64,000 nucleotides of DNA from Roseibium suaedae. GTDB taxonomy: Bacteria; Pseudomonadota; Alphaproteobacteria; Rhizobiales; Stappiaceae. The translations under genes were made by a program, and so were the position numbers. The stretch covers positions 930,001 to 994,000 of the forward strand of contig NZ_FRBW01000001.1 of assembly GCF_900142725.1 (NCBI RefSeq), written 5' to 3'. Shown here in pieces: positions 25,564-34,963 of the stretch. Below the pieces are notes generated by a model that was not told the DNA's origin, searched no databases, and saw only the letters and a list, made by a program, of their open reading frames with translations. How positions within the stretch are numbered: the stretch's first letter is position 1; each line of letters opens with the position of its first letter.

Positions 25564-27186
25564 ATGACAGACACACAAGCAAAGAAGACGGTTCTGGACA
25601 TCCAGAACCTGACTGTCGACTTCTCCACGCCGACCGGCACGGTCAATGCGGTGCGGGGCGTCAACATCAATGTCGCGGCTGGCGAAACGGTCGCGATCGT
25701 GGGCGAGAGCGGCTCTGGCAAGAGCCAGACCATGATGGCAGCCATGGGCCTTCTTGCCTCCAACGGCAAGACTGGCGGCAAAGTCATCTATGAAGACAGA
25801 GACATTCTCGGTCTGCCGGTCCGTCAGCTGAACAGGGTCCGGGGCAAGAAGATCACGATGATCTTCCAGGAACCGATGACGTCACTCGATCCGCTCTACA
25901 CCATCGGCCGGCAGCTTGCCGAGCCCATGGTCGTCCATGGCGGGCTGAGCTGGAAGGCGGCCAAGGCGCGGGCACTGGAACTGCTCAAGCTGGTGAATAT
26001 CCCTGATCCGGAACGCAAGATCCGCTCGTTTCCCTACGAGATGTCCGGCGGCCAGCGTCAGCGCGTGATGATCGCCATGGCGCTTGCCAATGATCCGGAT
26101 GTCCTCATTGCCGATGAGCCGACCACCGCACTGGATGTAACGACCCAGGCGCAGATCCTTGACCTTCTGGCCGATCTGCAAAAGCGGCTCGGCATGGCGG
26201 TGATCTTCATCACCCACGATCTCGGCATCGTCCGGCGCATTGCGGACCGGGTCTATGTCATGAAGAGCGGGGAAGTGGTGGAGACCGGCGAGGCGAAGCA
26301 GATCTTCGACGCACCGGCCCATCCCTATACGCGGATGCTGCTCGATGCGGAGCCAACGGGCACCAAAGCGCCAGTTGCTGCCGATGCACAGTTGCTTCTG
26401 GAAGCGCAGAAGGTCGGGGTGGAATTCGTGCTCGAAGGCGGGCTGTTCCAGCAGTCCATGGTCCTGAAAGCCGTTGATGACCTGTCCTTCTCCCTGCGCA
26501 AGGGGCAGACGCTTGGCATCGTCGGGGAAAGCGGATCCGGCAAGTCTACCCTTGGCCGGGCGGTGCTGAATCTTCTGCCGTCCACTGGCCGTGTCGTCTA
26601 CAACGGCGAACTGGTGACGGGCCGGAACCGGTCACAGATGCGGCCCCTGCGCCGGAACATGCAGTTGGTCTTCCAGGATCCTTTCGGGTCCCTCAGCCCG
26701 CGCCTGACCGTCGGACAGATCATTGCCGAAGGTCTCGTCGTGCACGAGCCGCAGCTGTCCGCCCGTGAGCGGGAAGAGCGGACCTCTCAGGCGCTTGAGG
26801 AAGTGGGGCTGGACCCGGCCGTGCGCAATCGCTATCCGCACGAGTTTTCCGGCGGCCAGCGGCAGCGCATCGCGATTGCCCGCACGATGGTGCTGAAGCC
26901 GGAGCTGGTGGTTCTGGACGAGCCGACTTCCGCTCTGGACCGGACCATTCAGAAGCAGATCGTTGATCTTCTGCGCAAGCTGCAGCTGGATCATAACCTC
27001 ACCTATCTCTTCATCTCCCATGACCTTGCGGTCGTGCGGGCGATTGCGGACACGGTGATGGTGATGCAGCGGGGCAAGGTGGTGGAAGCGGGCAGCACGC
27101 GGGACATCTTCGAGGCCCCGCAGAGCGAGTACACCCGCGAGCTCATGGCTGCTGCCATGCTGACACAGCAGATGGCTTCCGCCTGA
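25564..27186 (+). CDS. oppDF: Fused oligopeptide ABC transporter ATPase (OppD-OppF in one chain)
   Basis: 540 residues with two complete ATP-binding cassettes. OppD half: [47 protein letters not shown]. OppF half from about residue 285: [48 protein letters not shown]. Each half has an oligopeptide-type C-terminal extension ([12 protein letters not shown] in the first). Fused OppDF proteins are common in alphaproteobacteria. ATG 25564 has GGAGACGG upstream. It energises the OppBC permease and is the last gene before the strong terminator at 27206. Confidence 0.95.
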   Translation: MTDTQAKKTVLDIQNLTVDFSTPTGTVNAVRGVNINVAAGETVAIVGESGSGKSQTMMAAMGLLASNGKTGGKVIYEDRDILGLPVRQLNRVRGKKITMIFQEPMTSLDPLYTIGRQLAEPMVVHGGLSWKAAKARALELLKLVNIPDPERKIRSFPYEMSGGQRQRVMIAMALANDPDVLIADEPTTALDVTTQAQILDLLADLQKRLGMAVIFITHDLGIVRRIADRVYVMKSGEVVETGEAKQIFDAPAHPYTRMLLDAEPTGTKAPVAADAQLLLEAQKVGVEFVLEGGLFQQSMVLKAVDDLSFSLRKGQTLGIVGESGSGKSTLGRAVLNLLPSTGRVVYNGELVTGRNRSQMRPLRRNMQLVFQDPFGSLSPRLTVGQIIAEGLVVHEPQLSAREREERTSQALEEVGLDPAVRNRYPHEFSGGQRQRIAIARTMVLKPELVVLDEPTSALDRTIQKQIVDLLRKLQLDHNLTYLFISHDLAVVRAIADTVMVMQRGKVVEAGSTRDIFEAPQSEYTRELMAAAMLTQQMASA

Positions 27187-27205
27187 AGACATATCAGTTC
27201 GAAAC

Positions 27206-27243
27206 GACAAGAGCCGGGCAGGGGAACCTGTCCGGCTCTTGTC
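27206..27243 (+). terminator. Terminator of the opp operon
   Basis: A 17-bp stem with one G-U pair (27206-27222 with 27227-27243) and a GGAA tetraloop lies 20 bp after oppDF. It is symmetric enough to serve the convergent gntR gene as well. Confidence 0.85.
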
Positions 27244-27270
27244 ATTTGGAGAAGCCGAAAGCGTCCGTCG

Positions 27271-28005
27271 TTACGCCAGCTTGCGCAGCAGTTCGGTTGC
27301 ATCCGTGCTGCCGAACTCGTCATAGAGCACATCGGAAGCGAACTGGGTGAAGAAGGCAAGGATATGCCGGGAGAGATGCTCCTGAGCCTCTTCGCCATCG
27401 CGGCGCTCCAAGGCGTCCAGGATCGGCTTGTGCGGATCGCGGGCGAGATCTCCCCACATCACATGGCCGCGATGCCGGGTCAGCGTGAAACGATGCAACT
27501 GCAGCAGGGTCCGTTTCAAGGTCGGCATCAGGGCGGGCATGCCGCTCAGGGTGAAGAGCTCCTGATGAAAGAGACGGTCCAGCTCCGCCGAGATGATGGA
27601 ATCTTCGACCCCGCGTGAGTCCGCATAGAAGCCGGCGATCTTTCTGAGACGGGCCATCTTCTCGCAGGTCACTTGAGCGGCGGACTGACGGATCGCAGAT
27701 CCTTCAAGGGCCAGGCGCAGGCGCAGGAAAGTCAGGGCCTCCTGTTCGCTCAGCCGTGTGATGTAGGTGCCCTGATAGCCGAGGCGCTCCACCAGTTCCT
27801 CGCGCTCAAGGCAGAGCAGAACTTCGCGGATGGTCCCTTGGGAACAGGCAAAATCCTGCGCCAGGGATTGCTCCGTGATCGGGCTTTCATGGGTCAGGAG
27901 CCCGATCATGATCCGGCGTTTCAGCTCGGTATAGACGGGCGCAGCCTTCTTTCCGGCAATCGGCGGGGCCAGTAGGGCCTCAAGTGTCAATCCAGTGCAG
28001 GGCAT
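27271..28005 (-). CDS. GntR-family transcriptional regulator (FCD/FadR subfamily)
   Basis: 244 residues. The N-terminal winged helix reads PVYTELKRRIMIGLLTHESP, ITEQSLAQDFACSQGTIREV and LEREELVERLGYQGTYIT. The C-terminal FCD ligand domain is helical, with DRLFHQELFTLSGMPALMPT and the late histidine HILAFFTQF that help bind metal or carboxylate ligands. It lies between the opp operon (convergent) and the M19 dipeptidase (same strand), so control of peptide uptake and breakdown is the obvious inference. Ligand unknown. Confidence 0.9.
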   Translation of the reverse strand: MPCTGLTLEALLAPPIAGKKAAPVYTELKRRIMIGLLTHESPITEQSLAQDFACSQGTIREVLLCLEREELVERLGYQGTYITRLSEQEALTFLRLRLALEGSAIRQSAAQVTCEKMARLRKIAGFYADSRGVEDSIISAELDRLFHQELFTLSGMPALMPTLKRTLLQLHRFTLTRHRGHVMWGDLARDPHKPILDALERRDGEEAQEHLSRHILAFFTQFASDVLYDEFGSTDATELLRKLA

Positions 28006-28337
28006 GTCATCACACTCGCGCCCGCAGCAAAGCAGAATGCCCTTTTTCAGGCGGAAGGTTTTCCCTATCGGATTTGAAAAAACTCGTATGCCCCATTCCG
28101 TGCCCGGCCCAGCTTGTTTCAGTTCTTCGAAACATAGCAGCAGTGATTTGGTGCGCGCGCCTGTATTAATACGTTGCCGTTAAGGAAATTTCTGGTTTCA
28201 TCGTACTGATGTGACGAGGTGTTGCGGAAAAGGCGCAAGTGAATTGTCAGAAATAACTATGTAAACTGATCGTTCTACCTATCGTGGCTCCGTAAAAGGG
28301 GAGGCGCCGCAAATCAATGCATGCGGCTCTCGCTTCG
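28006..28337. other. Gap between dipeptidase gene and gntR
   Basis: 332 bp with no credible gene. The gntR promoter must be here because the two minus-strand genes are too far apart for simple coupling. The part from about 28180 to 28300 is A+T-richer. No clear operator palindrome was recognised. Confidence 0.5.
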
Positions 28338-29399
28338 TCAAAGGCTTGGCGATTGCGTTCGCTCCAGCACGTCGAGCCAGTTCTTCCAGGCGATCTTTTC
28401 AATCAGCTCTTCGCCAAAGCCAGCCTCCCGGAAGGCGTCGATCAGGCGTGGCAGGCCCGAGACATCCTTCAGGTCGAGGGGCAGCATGCAGCCGTCAAAA
28501 TCAGACCCGAGGCCAACGTGGTCTTCGCCAAGTTTTTCGACCAGATAGGCCGCATGGCGGGCGATCGTCTCCAGCGGCGTCGTGCGGTCATGACGGCCAT
28601 CTTCGCGCAGGAAGGCGACGTGGAAATTGATCCCTGCAAGGCCGCCGGTGTCCCGGATGGCGTCCAGCTGCCGGTCTGTCAGGTTGCGGGCGCTGGCGCA
28701 GATGGCATGGGCGTTGGAATGGCTGGCGACCAGCGGGTGCCGGCTGGTGCGGGCCACATCCCAGAAGCCCTTCTCGTTGAGATGGGACAGATCGATCAGA
28801 ATGCCGAGGTCATTGCAGGCTTTGACCAAGGCCATGCCCGTGTCGGTCAGGCCGGGGCCCGTATCGGGTGAAGAGGGGAATGCCATGGGCACCCCGTCGG
28901 CAAAGATGTTCTTCCGGCTCCAGACCGGACCGAGCGAGCGCAGGCCTGCTGCCTGCAGGGTTTCGAGGGCGTTGAAATCCTTGTCGATGGCTTCCGCACC
29001 TTCGATATGCAGGGACACGGCAAGGCTGCCTTCTTCCATGGCCTTGCGGATTTCCGCAGCACTGCGGCAGATCCGGACCTGACCTTGCGAGGCGCGCTCG
29101 ATCTTGCGGGCCATGGCGATCATCGCGGACGTGAAGTTCAGGGCGACAGCCTGATCGACTTCGGCGTAATTCGCCGGATCCGCCGGGTTGTAGGGCCGGG
29201 AAAAATCCTGGCCGGTGTTCGAGGGGACGAACATGGCGAAAAGACCACCTGCCAGTCCGCCTTCGAGGCAACGCGGCAGGTCGATATGGCCTGCTCCGCT
29301 TTTTGTGAAGAAGCTCCGCTCCTGTGCGGTTCCCTTTTCCAGCACGAACTTCAAAAGCGTGTCGTTGTGGCCGTCGAAAACGGGAATTGGCTTGTTCAT
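28338..29399 (-). CDS. Membrane dipeptidase (peptidase family M19, renal dipeptidase-like)
   Basis: 353 residues with the dinuclear zinc ligands of M19 enzymes: VFDGHNDT (H and D of the HxD motif), SLHIEGAEAID (glutamate), LIDLSHLN and VASHSNAHAIC (two histidines), then the closing VGLGSDFDGC. These enzymes hydrolyse dipeptides, often tolerating a D-residue or dehydro-residue at the C-terminal position. No signal peptide is seen, so the bacterial enzyme acts in the cytoplasm. Position next to the Opp importer and its GntR gene suggests it digests imported peptides. Confidence 0.93.
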   Translation of the reverse strand: MNKPIPVFDGHNDTLLKFVLEKGTAQERSFFTKSGAGHIDLPRCLEGGLAGGLFAMFVPSNTGQDFSRPYNPADPANYAEVDQAVALNFTSAMIAMARKIERASQGQVRICRSAAEIRKAMEEGSLAVSLHIEGAEAIDKDFNALETLQAAGLRSLGPVWSRKNIFADGVPMAFPSSPDTGPGLTDTGMALVKACNDLGILIDLSHLNEKGFWDVARTSRHPLVASHSNAHAICASARNLTDRQLDAIRDTGGLAGINFHVAFLREDGRHDRTTPLETIARHAAYLVEKLGEDHVGLGSDFDGCMLPLDLKDVSGLPRLIDAFREAGFGEELIEKIAWKNWLDVLERTQSPSL

Positions 29400-29587
29400 G
29401 CGCTTTGGGTCTCGTTATCAGGGAGGGCCTTCGACAAGGAGCTGCGAAGACAGGAGAAGAACCGGACTGTGCCACGCATCACAGGAAAGGCGAAGGGGGC
29501 AGGAATTCTTCCGAAAGCCCTTGCCAAGTTCAGGCGGCTGCATCATGACATGTGGGCGTTTTCCGCCTTCTTGTCGAGCTGGTGCTG

Positions 29588-30319
29588 ATGGCAATTTCTG
29601 ATTTTTCTTCCAATCTTTCCGAAACCCGAGAGCCGTCGGACATGTCCGTCAGCCGCCGGGCCCTCATGATGGGCGGTCTTTCGGCGCTCTGTCTGTCTCT
29701 GGCCGGATGCTACACGGTCGGTCTGCCCGATCAGCCGCCGCTGCCGGACGAGACGTTCGATTACGAGCTGGCCTATGCTGCCCGCACCGATGGTGACTTC
29801 GAGCTTCCTGCCATCAACTACAAGTCCTTCGATCGCCGTTTCTGGCGTCAGGTGGTGGACTACAAGTCCTCAGAGCGGCCGGGCACCGTCATCGTCGACC
29901 CCTACAATGCGTTCCTGTACTGGACCCTGACACCGACCAAGGCCCTGCGCTATGGCGTTGGCGTCGGCAAGGCGGGCTTCGCCTGGGCCGGGGATGCACA
30001 GATCCGGGTGAAGCGCGAATGGCCGATCTGGCGTCCTCCGCTGGAAATGATCGAGCGCAAGCCAGCGCTCAAGAAATACTGGGAGAAGGGTTTCGAGCCG
30101 GGTCTCAAGAACCCGCTTGGCGCCCGGGCAATGGATCTGTGGCAGGGCAGCCGGGATACGCTCTATCGCATCCACGGCACCAATGATCCGACCAGCATCG
30201 GCAAGAACGTGTCTTCCGGCTGCATCCGCATGTGGCATCAGGACGTGATCGACCTGTTCTCCCGCGTGCCTCTGCGCACGAAGGTTGTGGTGCTCGGCAA
30301 GCAGGAAGAGGCTTCCTGA
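29588..30319 (+). CDS. L,D-transpeptidase (YkuD domain) lipoprotein
   Basis: About 243 residues. A twin-arginine-like SRRALMMGGLSALCLSLAGC contains a lipobox (LAGC), so the protein should be a lipoprotein. The YkuD domain follows: GTVIVDPYNAFLYW, then the catalytic HGTNDPTSIGKNVSSGCIRM with the active-site histidine and cysteine. These enzymes make 3-3 peptidoglycan crosslinks or attach proteins to peptidoglycan. The start is uncertain: ATG 29588 or ATG 29642; the latter begins just before the twin arginine. A terminator follows at 30344. Confidence 0.9.
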   Translation: MAISDFSSNLSETREPSDMSVSRRALMMGGLSALCLSLAGCYTVGLPDQPPLPDETFDYELAYAARTDGDFELPAINYKSFDRRFWRQVVDYKSSERPGTVIVDPYNAFLYWTLTPTKALRYGVGVGKAGFAWAGDAQIRVKREWPIWRPPLEMIERKPALKKYWEKGFEPGLKNPLGARAMDLWQGSRDTLYRIHGTNDPTSIGKNVSSGCIRMWHQDVIDLFSRVPLRTKVVVLGKQEEAS

Positions 30320-30343
30320 GGTCTGGATCAGGATAGAATTCGA

Positions 30344-30370
30344 GAAGGGCGTCAGATGGCGCCCTTTTTC
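30344..30370 (+). terminator. Rho-independent terminator of the L,D-transpeptidase gene
   Basis: AAGGGCG at 30345-30351 pairs with CGCCCTT at 30360-30366, followed by a short T run (30365-30369). It stands 25 bp after the stop codon and just before the convergent hemolysin III gene. Confidence 0.8.
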
Positions 30371-30382
30371 ATTGAAGACTGC

Positions 30383-31042
30383 TCAGCTGCTCAGGACGGG
30401 GCCAAGAGCGACATCGCTCAGAACGGCGGCGAAATGGCAGACTGCGGCAGCCAGGACGAAGCCGTGCCAGATCGCGTTCTGGAACGGCAGCCGCTTCCAG
30501 GCATAAAAAGCTGTGCCGGCCGTATAGAGCAGGCCGCCTGCGATGATCATCCAGAAGGCGAAGTTGGACGCATTGTCCATCAGGGGCTTGAAGGCGAAGA
30601 CAACCACCCAGCCGAGGGCCAGGCAGAGCGGTACGGTGACCTTCTCGACGCCTTGCAGGTGAAACAGCTTCAGGGCGACGCCAATGAGCGCGCCCGTCCA
30701 GATCACGGCCAGCAGGATGCCGCCCGTCCAGCCGCCGATGATCATGGAGGCGAGGGGGGTGTAGGTGCCGGCAATCAGCAGAAAGATGGCGGCGTGGTCC
30801 AGCCGCCGCAGCAGGCCCGTCTTGTTCTCCTTGGCGAAGATATTGTAGAGCGCCGAGCAGATCAGCATGGCCAGCAGGCAGCCTGCGTAGATGAACACGG
30901 AGACCTGACGACCGGTATCCGGGTTGTGCCAGAGCACGACAATGAAGGTTATCAGCGCCGCAATGCCAAGAGCTATGCCGATCACATGGACAGTTCCATC
31001 GGCAATCTTTTCTGCAAAACTCTGAACCCTGTCCACTGTCAT
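30383..31042 (-). CDS. Hemolysin III / TrhA family membrane protein
   Basis: 219 residues with seven hydrophobic segments. Typical HlyIII/PAQR markers: the first-helix histidine in ADGTVHVIGIALGI, SALYNIFAKENKTGLLRRLDHAA (serine and aspartate-histidine), and the final histidines IWHGFVLAAAVCHFAAV, which together form the zinc site of the family. Members are linked to membrane energetics and fluidity; true haemolysin activity is doubtful. The ATG at 31042 follows AAGGGGAG closely. Its 3' end meets the terminator at 30344-30370. Confidence 0.9.
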   Translation of the reverse strand: MTVDRVQSFAEKIADGTVHVIGIALGIAALITFIVVLWHNPDTGRQVSVFIYAGCLLAMLICSALYNIFAKENKTGLLRRLDHAAIFLLIAGTYTPLASMIIGGWTGGILLAVIWTGALIGVALKLFHLQGVEKVTVPLCLALGWVVVFAFKPLMDNASNFAFWMIIAGGLLYTAGTAFYAWKRLPFQNAIWHGFVLAAAVCHFAAVLSDVALGPVLSS

Positions 31043-31185
31043 CTCCCCTTGACGTTAAAGGCAGGTCAAAGGGTGCATCACCCTGCAAACCGATGCAAGA
31101 GCCACCGCGCGCCCGGTCGTGTCATCCACGAAGATCTGCAGCGCCCAAAGAGCGCAGGGAATGGGAGGGGGAAGGGCGGCGGAAA

Positions 31186-31875
31186 TCAGCTTCGGGAAGA
31201 GACGGATTTGACGTGGCCGGCGACAGATGCGACGAAGTCGTTGAAGCGCTCGCCCTGGATCAGGATGTGCTGGCGCAGGGCTTCGGCGGCGCGCTGCGGT
31301 TCCCCTGCCTTGATCGCCTCGACGATCTGGCCGTGTTCGGAGAGGGAGCCGGAAATGCGGTTGGGCACGCGCAGCTGCAGGCGGCGGTAGACCTTGAGCC
31401 GGTTCTGCAGAAGCAATGCCTGTTCCTCCAGAAAGGAATTGTGGCTCGCCTTGTAGATCGCCTCGTGGAAAGCCTGGTTGGCCCGGAAATAAGCATCCGG
31501 ATCGCCCTCTGCCTTGGCATGGACGCAGGCCTCGTGGATCTGCTCCAGTTCGGCCAGCTCCTCGGCCCGGATCCGGCGGGCAGCCAGACGGCCGCACATG
31601 GCCTCAAGGTCTGCCATGACCTCGAACATCTCGATCAGACGGGTGATGCCGATCTCGCGCACGAAGGCGCCGCGGCGGGGACGGATCTCCACAAGTCCGG
31701 CGCCGGACAGCTCGATCAATGCTTCGCGGATCGGCGTCCGCGAGACGTTGAACCGTGTCGCGAGCATGACCTCGTCCAGCCGGGTTCCTGCCGGATAGGC
31801 CCCGGTCACGATGTCGTTTTCCAGAACTTCGCGCAGGGTTTCCGCGCGGCGCGTGTGGACGAGAACTTCTGTCAT
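31186..31875 (-). CDS. matR: GntR-family regulator (FCD subfamily), probable malonate utilisation repressor
   Basis: 229 residues. Winged helix: LREVLENDIVTGAYPAGTRL, ATRFNVSRTPIREALIEL, LVEIRPRRGAFVREIG. FCD domain: YFRANQAFHEAIYKASHNSF with the metal-binding pattern and the late LRQHILIQGERF. It is divergent from a TRAP-matAB operon, in the same place as MatR in rhizobial malonate clusters. The palindrome TTGTATACAA lies between them and fits FCD-regulator operators. The name is inferred from context. Confidence 0.8.
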   Translation of the reverse strand: MTEVLVHTRRAETLREVLENDIVTGAYPAGTRLDEVMLATRFNVSRTPIREALIELSGAGLVEIRPRRGAFVREIGITRLIEMFEVMADLEAMCGRLAARRIRAEELAELEQIHEACVHAKAEGDPDAYFRANQAFHEAIYKASHNSFLEEQALLLQNRLKVYRRLQLRVPNRISGSLSEHGQIVEAIKAGEPQRAAEALRQHILIQGERFNDFVASVAGHVKSVSSRS

Positions 31876-31903
31876 GGTGCGATCTTATGCAATGGATTTG
31901 GTC

Positions 31904-31913
31904 TTGTATACAA
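31904..31913. promoter_or_regulatory. TTGTATACAA operator between matR and the TRAP-mat operon
   Basis: A perfect 10-bp palindrome 29 bp upstream of the GntR start and 116 bp before dctP. FCD-type GntR proteins typically bind TNGTATACNA-like sites, so this is the probable autoregulatory and operon operator. Confidence 0.75.
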
Positions 31914-32028
31914 AGATCGTTGACTCGCATGCTTTGAATGTGATTGCCTGACACCAGGCGAACGAGCGCCGATCCGCGCGATCGCTGTGGCATGGGAACC
32001 GCAGTGCGCGCAATTGGGAGGAACCACA

Positions 32029-33027
32029 ATGAACTATGTAGCCAAGACCGCGCTTGCTCTTGGAGCTGTGCTGGCCGCATCCACCGCGGGTGTGCAGGCT
32101 GAAACCGTATTGAAAGCATCTCATCAGTGGCCGGGCGGCAAGGGTGACGTCCGCGACGAGATGGTTCAGATCCTGGCCCGTGAGGTGGAAAAGGCCGGTG
32201 TTGATCTGAAAGTCCAGGTTTATCCGGGTCAGTCCCTGTTCAAGGCGAAGGACCAGTGGGGCGCCATGACCAAGGGGCAGCTCGATATCGCGGCTTTCCC
32301 GCTGGACTATGCCTCCGGCCGTCATCCGGAGTTCTCCGCGACCCTGATGCCGGGTCTTGTCCGCAACCACGAGCGGGCTGCGCGCCTGAACAACTCACCC
32401 TTCATGGATGACATCAAGAAGATCGTGAATGACGCTGGCGTCGTGGTGATCGCGGATGCATGGCTTGCCGGCGCGTTTGCGTCCAAGAAGCAGTGCATCA
32501 CCAGCCCGGACACCATCAAGGGTCAGGTGACCCGCGCTGCTGGCCCAGCATTTGAGCAGATGCTCGTCGGTGCCGGTGGCTCCATCTCCTCGATGGCGTC
32601 TTCCGAAATCTACACCGGTCTGCAGACCGGCGTTCTGGATGCTGCCAACACGTCTTCCGGCAGCTTCGTGTCCTATCGCCTCTTTGAACAGACCGTCTGC
32701 CTGACCAAGCCGGGCGCCAATGCCCTCTGGTTCATGTATGAGCCGATCCTCATGTCCAAGCGCAGCTGGGACAAGCTCTCCAAGGAGCAGCAGGATGCTT
32801 TGATGGCTGCCGGCAAGGTGGCGCAGGACTATTTCGCCGGCGAGGCAAAGGGCCTGGATGACCAGCTCGTTGACGCCTTCTCCAAGGCGGGTGTCGAAGT
32901 GACCGAAATGTCTCCGGATGACTACAACGCCTGGCTCGCGATCGCCAAGGAGACATCCTACAAGAACTTCGCCGAGACCGTCCCGAACGGCCAGGCCCTG
33001 ATCGATAAGGCTCTTGCTGTCGAATGA
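32029..33027 (+). CDS. dctP: TRAP transporter periplasmic solute-binding protein (DctP family), probably for malonate
   Basis: 332 residues. The signal peptide (LALGAVLAASTAGVQA) is cleaved before ETVLKASHQWPGG. The DctP fold markers follow: YPGQSLFKAKDQWGAMTKGQ, KGQVTRAAGPAFEQML (the position with a carboxylate-binding arginine) and LQTGVLDAANTSSGSF. ATG 32029 has GGGAGGA upstream. It heads dctPQM-matAB. Malonate as ligand is inferred from the two downstream malonyl-CoA genes; rhizobia also use TRAP systems next to mat genes. Confidence 0.9.
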   Translation: MNYVAKTALALGAVLAASTAGVQAETVLKASHQWPGGKGDVRDEMVQILAREVEKAGVDLKVQVYPGQSLFKAKDQWGAMTKGQLDIAAFPLDYASGRHPEFSATLMPGLVRNHERAARLNNSPFMDDIKKIVNDAGVVVIADAWLAGAFASKKQCITSPDTIKGQVTRAAGPAFEQMLVGAGGSISSMASSEIYTGLQTGVLDAANTSSGSFVSYRLFEQTVCLTKPGANALWFMYEPILMSKRSWDKLSKEQQDALMAAGKVAQDYFAGEAKGLDDQLVDAFSKAGVEVTEMSPDDYNAWLAIAKETSYKNFAETVPNGQALIDKALAVE

Positions 33028-33040
33028 TCGTTCCGAACCG

Positions 33041-33068
33041 CAGTTCCGGCCCCGGTGGGCCGGAACTG
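33041..33068 (+). promoter_or_regulatory. Strong hairpin between dctP and dctQ
   Basis: A perfect 12-bp stem (33041-33052 with 33057-33068) with a 4-nt loop starts 14 bp after dctP. It has no U tract. As with the oppA hairpin, it probably raises the level of binding protein relative to the permease. Confidence 0.7.
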
Positions 33069-33166
33069 ATTGTCCTGATGAAGACTTTCAGCGCTGCTGC
33101 CACTCTGAAGTGCTGCTTTCGCGGCGCAATCGGACGGGTGGGCGGTGCGCGTACCGGAACGGCCCT

Positions 33167-33652
33167 ATGACCGCATATATCCGATGGGTTTCGACCCTTT
33201 CCCGCGCTGCTGCAGTTGCAGCGCTTCTTCTTCTCGCAGCAGCCATCCTGGTCGTGACCCAGATGGCCCTGCTGCGCTACTTCTTCAAAGCCTCGACCGT
33301 CTGGCAGACAGAGTTTGTCATCTACTCTCTCGTCGCCATGACCTTTCTGGCCTCGCCCTATGTGCTTCTTGAGAAGGGCCATGTGAATGTGGACCTTCTG
33401 GAAATGGCCTTGGGCCGCATTGGCCGCAAGGTGGTGCGCACTCTTGCCGGTCTTGCCGGTCTCGTCTTCTGTGCGCTTCTGGCCTGGTCTGGCTGGATCT
33501 ATTTCGAGGAAGCCTGGTCCTATGGCTGGACTACGGAAACCGTCTGGAAGCTGCCACTCTGGATCCCGCTTCTGCCGCTGCCTCTCGGTGTCGGCCTGAT
33601 GACCCTTCAATATGTCGCTGAACTGGCGAAGATCTGGAGGGATGACGCATGA
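33167..33652 (+). CDS. dctQ: TRAP transporter small permease (DctQ family)
   Basis: 161 residues with four membrane helices: AAAVAALLLLAAAILVVTQM, a second (FVIYSLVAMTFLASPYVLLE), a third (LAGLAGLVFCALLAWSGW) and a fourth (WIPLLPLPLGVGLMTLQYVA). The family pattern KGHVNVDLL follows helix two. ATG 33167 fits the family start; an earlier in-frame reading from 33014 adds unlikely sequence. The stop overlaps the dctM start (ATGA), so the two permease subunits are coupled. Confidence 0.88.
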   Translation: MTAYIRWVSTLSRAAAVAALLLLAAAILVVTQMALLRYFFKASTVWQTEFVIYSLVAMTFLASPYVLLEKGHVNVDLLEMALGRIGRKVVRTLAGLAGLVFCALLAWSGWIYFEEAWSYGWTTETVWKLPLWIPLLPLPLGVGLMTLQYVAELAKIWRDDA

Positions 33653-34959
33653 GCCCGCTTTTCACTGGTCTTACGGTCCTCTTCGCGCTTCTGGTGCTGC
33701 TCGGCATCGGAACGCCTATTGCTTTCGCTCTCGGTCTTGTCTCCGTTGTCGCGCTGCTGATCGTAGATGGCGCAGGCAGCCTGTCGATCCTTGGAGAAAC
33801 CTTCTTCAACGGGCTCGCGACGATCGGTCTTGTTTCGGTCCCCATGTTCATCCTGATGGGGGCTGCGGTCGCCTCGTCGCCAGCAGGCAAGGACCTTTAT
33901 GAGGCGCTTGACCGCTGGCTGAACCGGGTTCCTGGCGGCCTGGTGCTGTCCAACCTCGGGGCCTGTTCGCTCTTTGCCGCGCTCTCCGGTTCGTCTCCGG
34001 CAACCTGTGCTGCCATCGGCAAGATGGGCATTCCGGAAATGACCAAGCGTGGCTATCCGAACGAGATCGCTGCCGGGTCCATCGCCGCAGGCGGGACGCT
34101 GGGGATCCTGATTCCGCCGTCGGTCACCATGATCGTGTATGGCATCGCGACGGAAACCTCCATCGGGCGCCTGTTCCTGGCGGGCATCCTGCCGGGACTG
34201 CTGCTGACCTCGCTGTTCATGCTGTGGACGGTCTATGACTGCCACCGCAAGGGCGTCGGTCTCATGGATCTGTCACGCCGGTTCACCTGGGTCGAGCGTT
34301 TCGCTGTCCTGCCGAAGGTCTTGCCGTTCCTGGCGATCGTCGCCGGCATTCTCTTCGTGCTGTACGGCGGGGTTGCCACACCCTCGGAAGCGGCCGGCGT
34401 CGGCGCACTCTTCTGTATCATCCTGGTGGTGATCATCTACCGGATGTGGAGTGTCTCCAAGGTCACGGCCATGTTCCGCGACACGCTCAAGGAAAGCGTG
34501 ATGATCATGCTGATCATCGGTGCCTCCGAGCTGTTTTCCTACACGCTCTCGTCCCTCTTCATCACGCAGTCGATTGCGGAGTGGATCACGGCGCTGGACG
34601 TGAACCGCTGGGTGCTGATGGGTATCATCAATCTCTTCCTGCTGGTTGCCGGGTTCTTCCTGCCGCCGGTGGCTGTGATTCTGATGACCGCGCCGATCCT
34701 CCTGCCGATCATCCTTCAGGCCGGCTTCGACCCTTACTGGTTCGCGGTCATCCTGACGATCAACATGGAGATTGGCCTGATCACGCCGCCAGTGGGCCTG
34801 AACCTCTACGTGATCAACGGGATCGCACCGAAAATCACCCTGGGCGAGATCCTGCGCGGATCGGTCCCATATGTTCTGTGCATGGTGGCTGCCATAGTCC
34901 TGCTCTGCTTCTTTCCGCAGATTGCGACCTGGTTGCCCGAACAGATGATGCGAGGATGA
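33649..34959 (+). CDS. dctM: TRAP transporter large permease (DctM family)
   Basis: 436 residues with about twelve hydrophobic segments. It carries the DctM signatures: GTPIAFALGLVSVVALL, LSGSSPATCAAIGKMGIPEM, AAGSIAAGGTLGILIPPSVT and the late LITPPVGLNLYVINGIA. It uses the sodium gradient to move the substrate delivered by the binding protein. Overlaps dctQ by 4 bp and precedes matA by 4 bp. Confidence 0.94.
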   Translation: MSPLFTGLTVLFALLVLLGIGTPIAFALGLVSVVALLIVDGAGSLSILGETFFNGLATIGLVSVPMFILMGAAVASSPAGKDLYEALDRWLNRVPGGLVLSNLGACSLFAALSGSSPATCAAIGKMGIPEMTKRGYPNEIAAGSIAAGGTLGILIPPSVTMIVYGIATETSIGRLFLAGILPGLLLTSLFMLWTVYDCHRKGVGLMDLSRRFTWVERFAVLPKVLPFLAIVAGILFVLYGGVATPSEAAGVGALFCIILVVIIYRMWSVSKVTAMFRDTLKESVMIMLIIGASELFSYTLSSLFITQSIAEWITALDVNRWVLMGIINLFLLVAGFFLPPVAVILMTAPILLPIILQAGFDPYWFAVILTINMEIGLITPPVGLNLYVINGIAPKITLGEILRGSVPYVLCMVAAIVLLCFFPQIATWLPEQMMRG

Positions 34960-34963
34960 CAGT

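Noticed and set aside
24381..25787. Long minus-strand open frame across oppC/oppD
   Set aside because: Histidine- and glutamine-rich product typical of antisense reading of a high-G+C gene; oppC and oppDF are clear.
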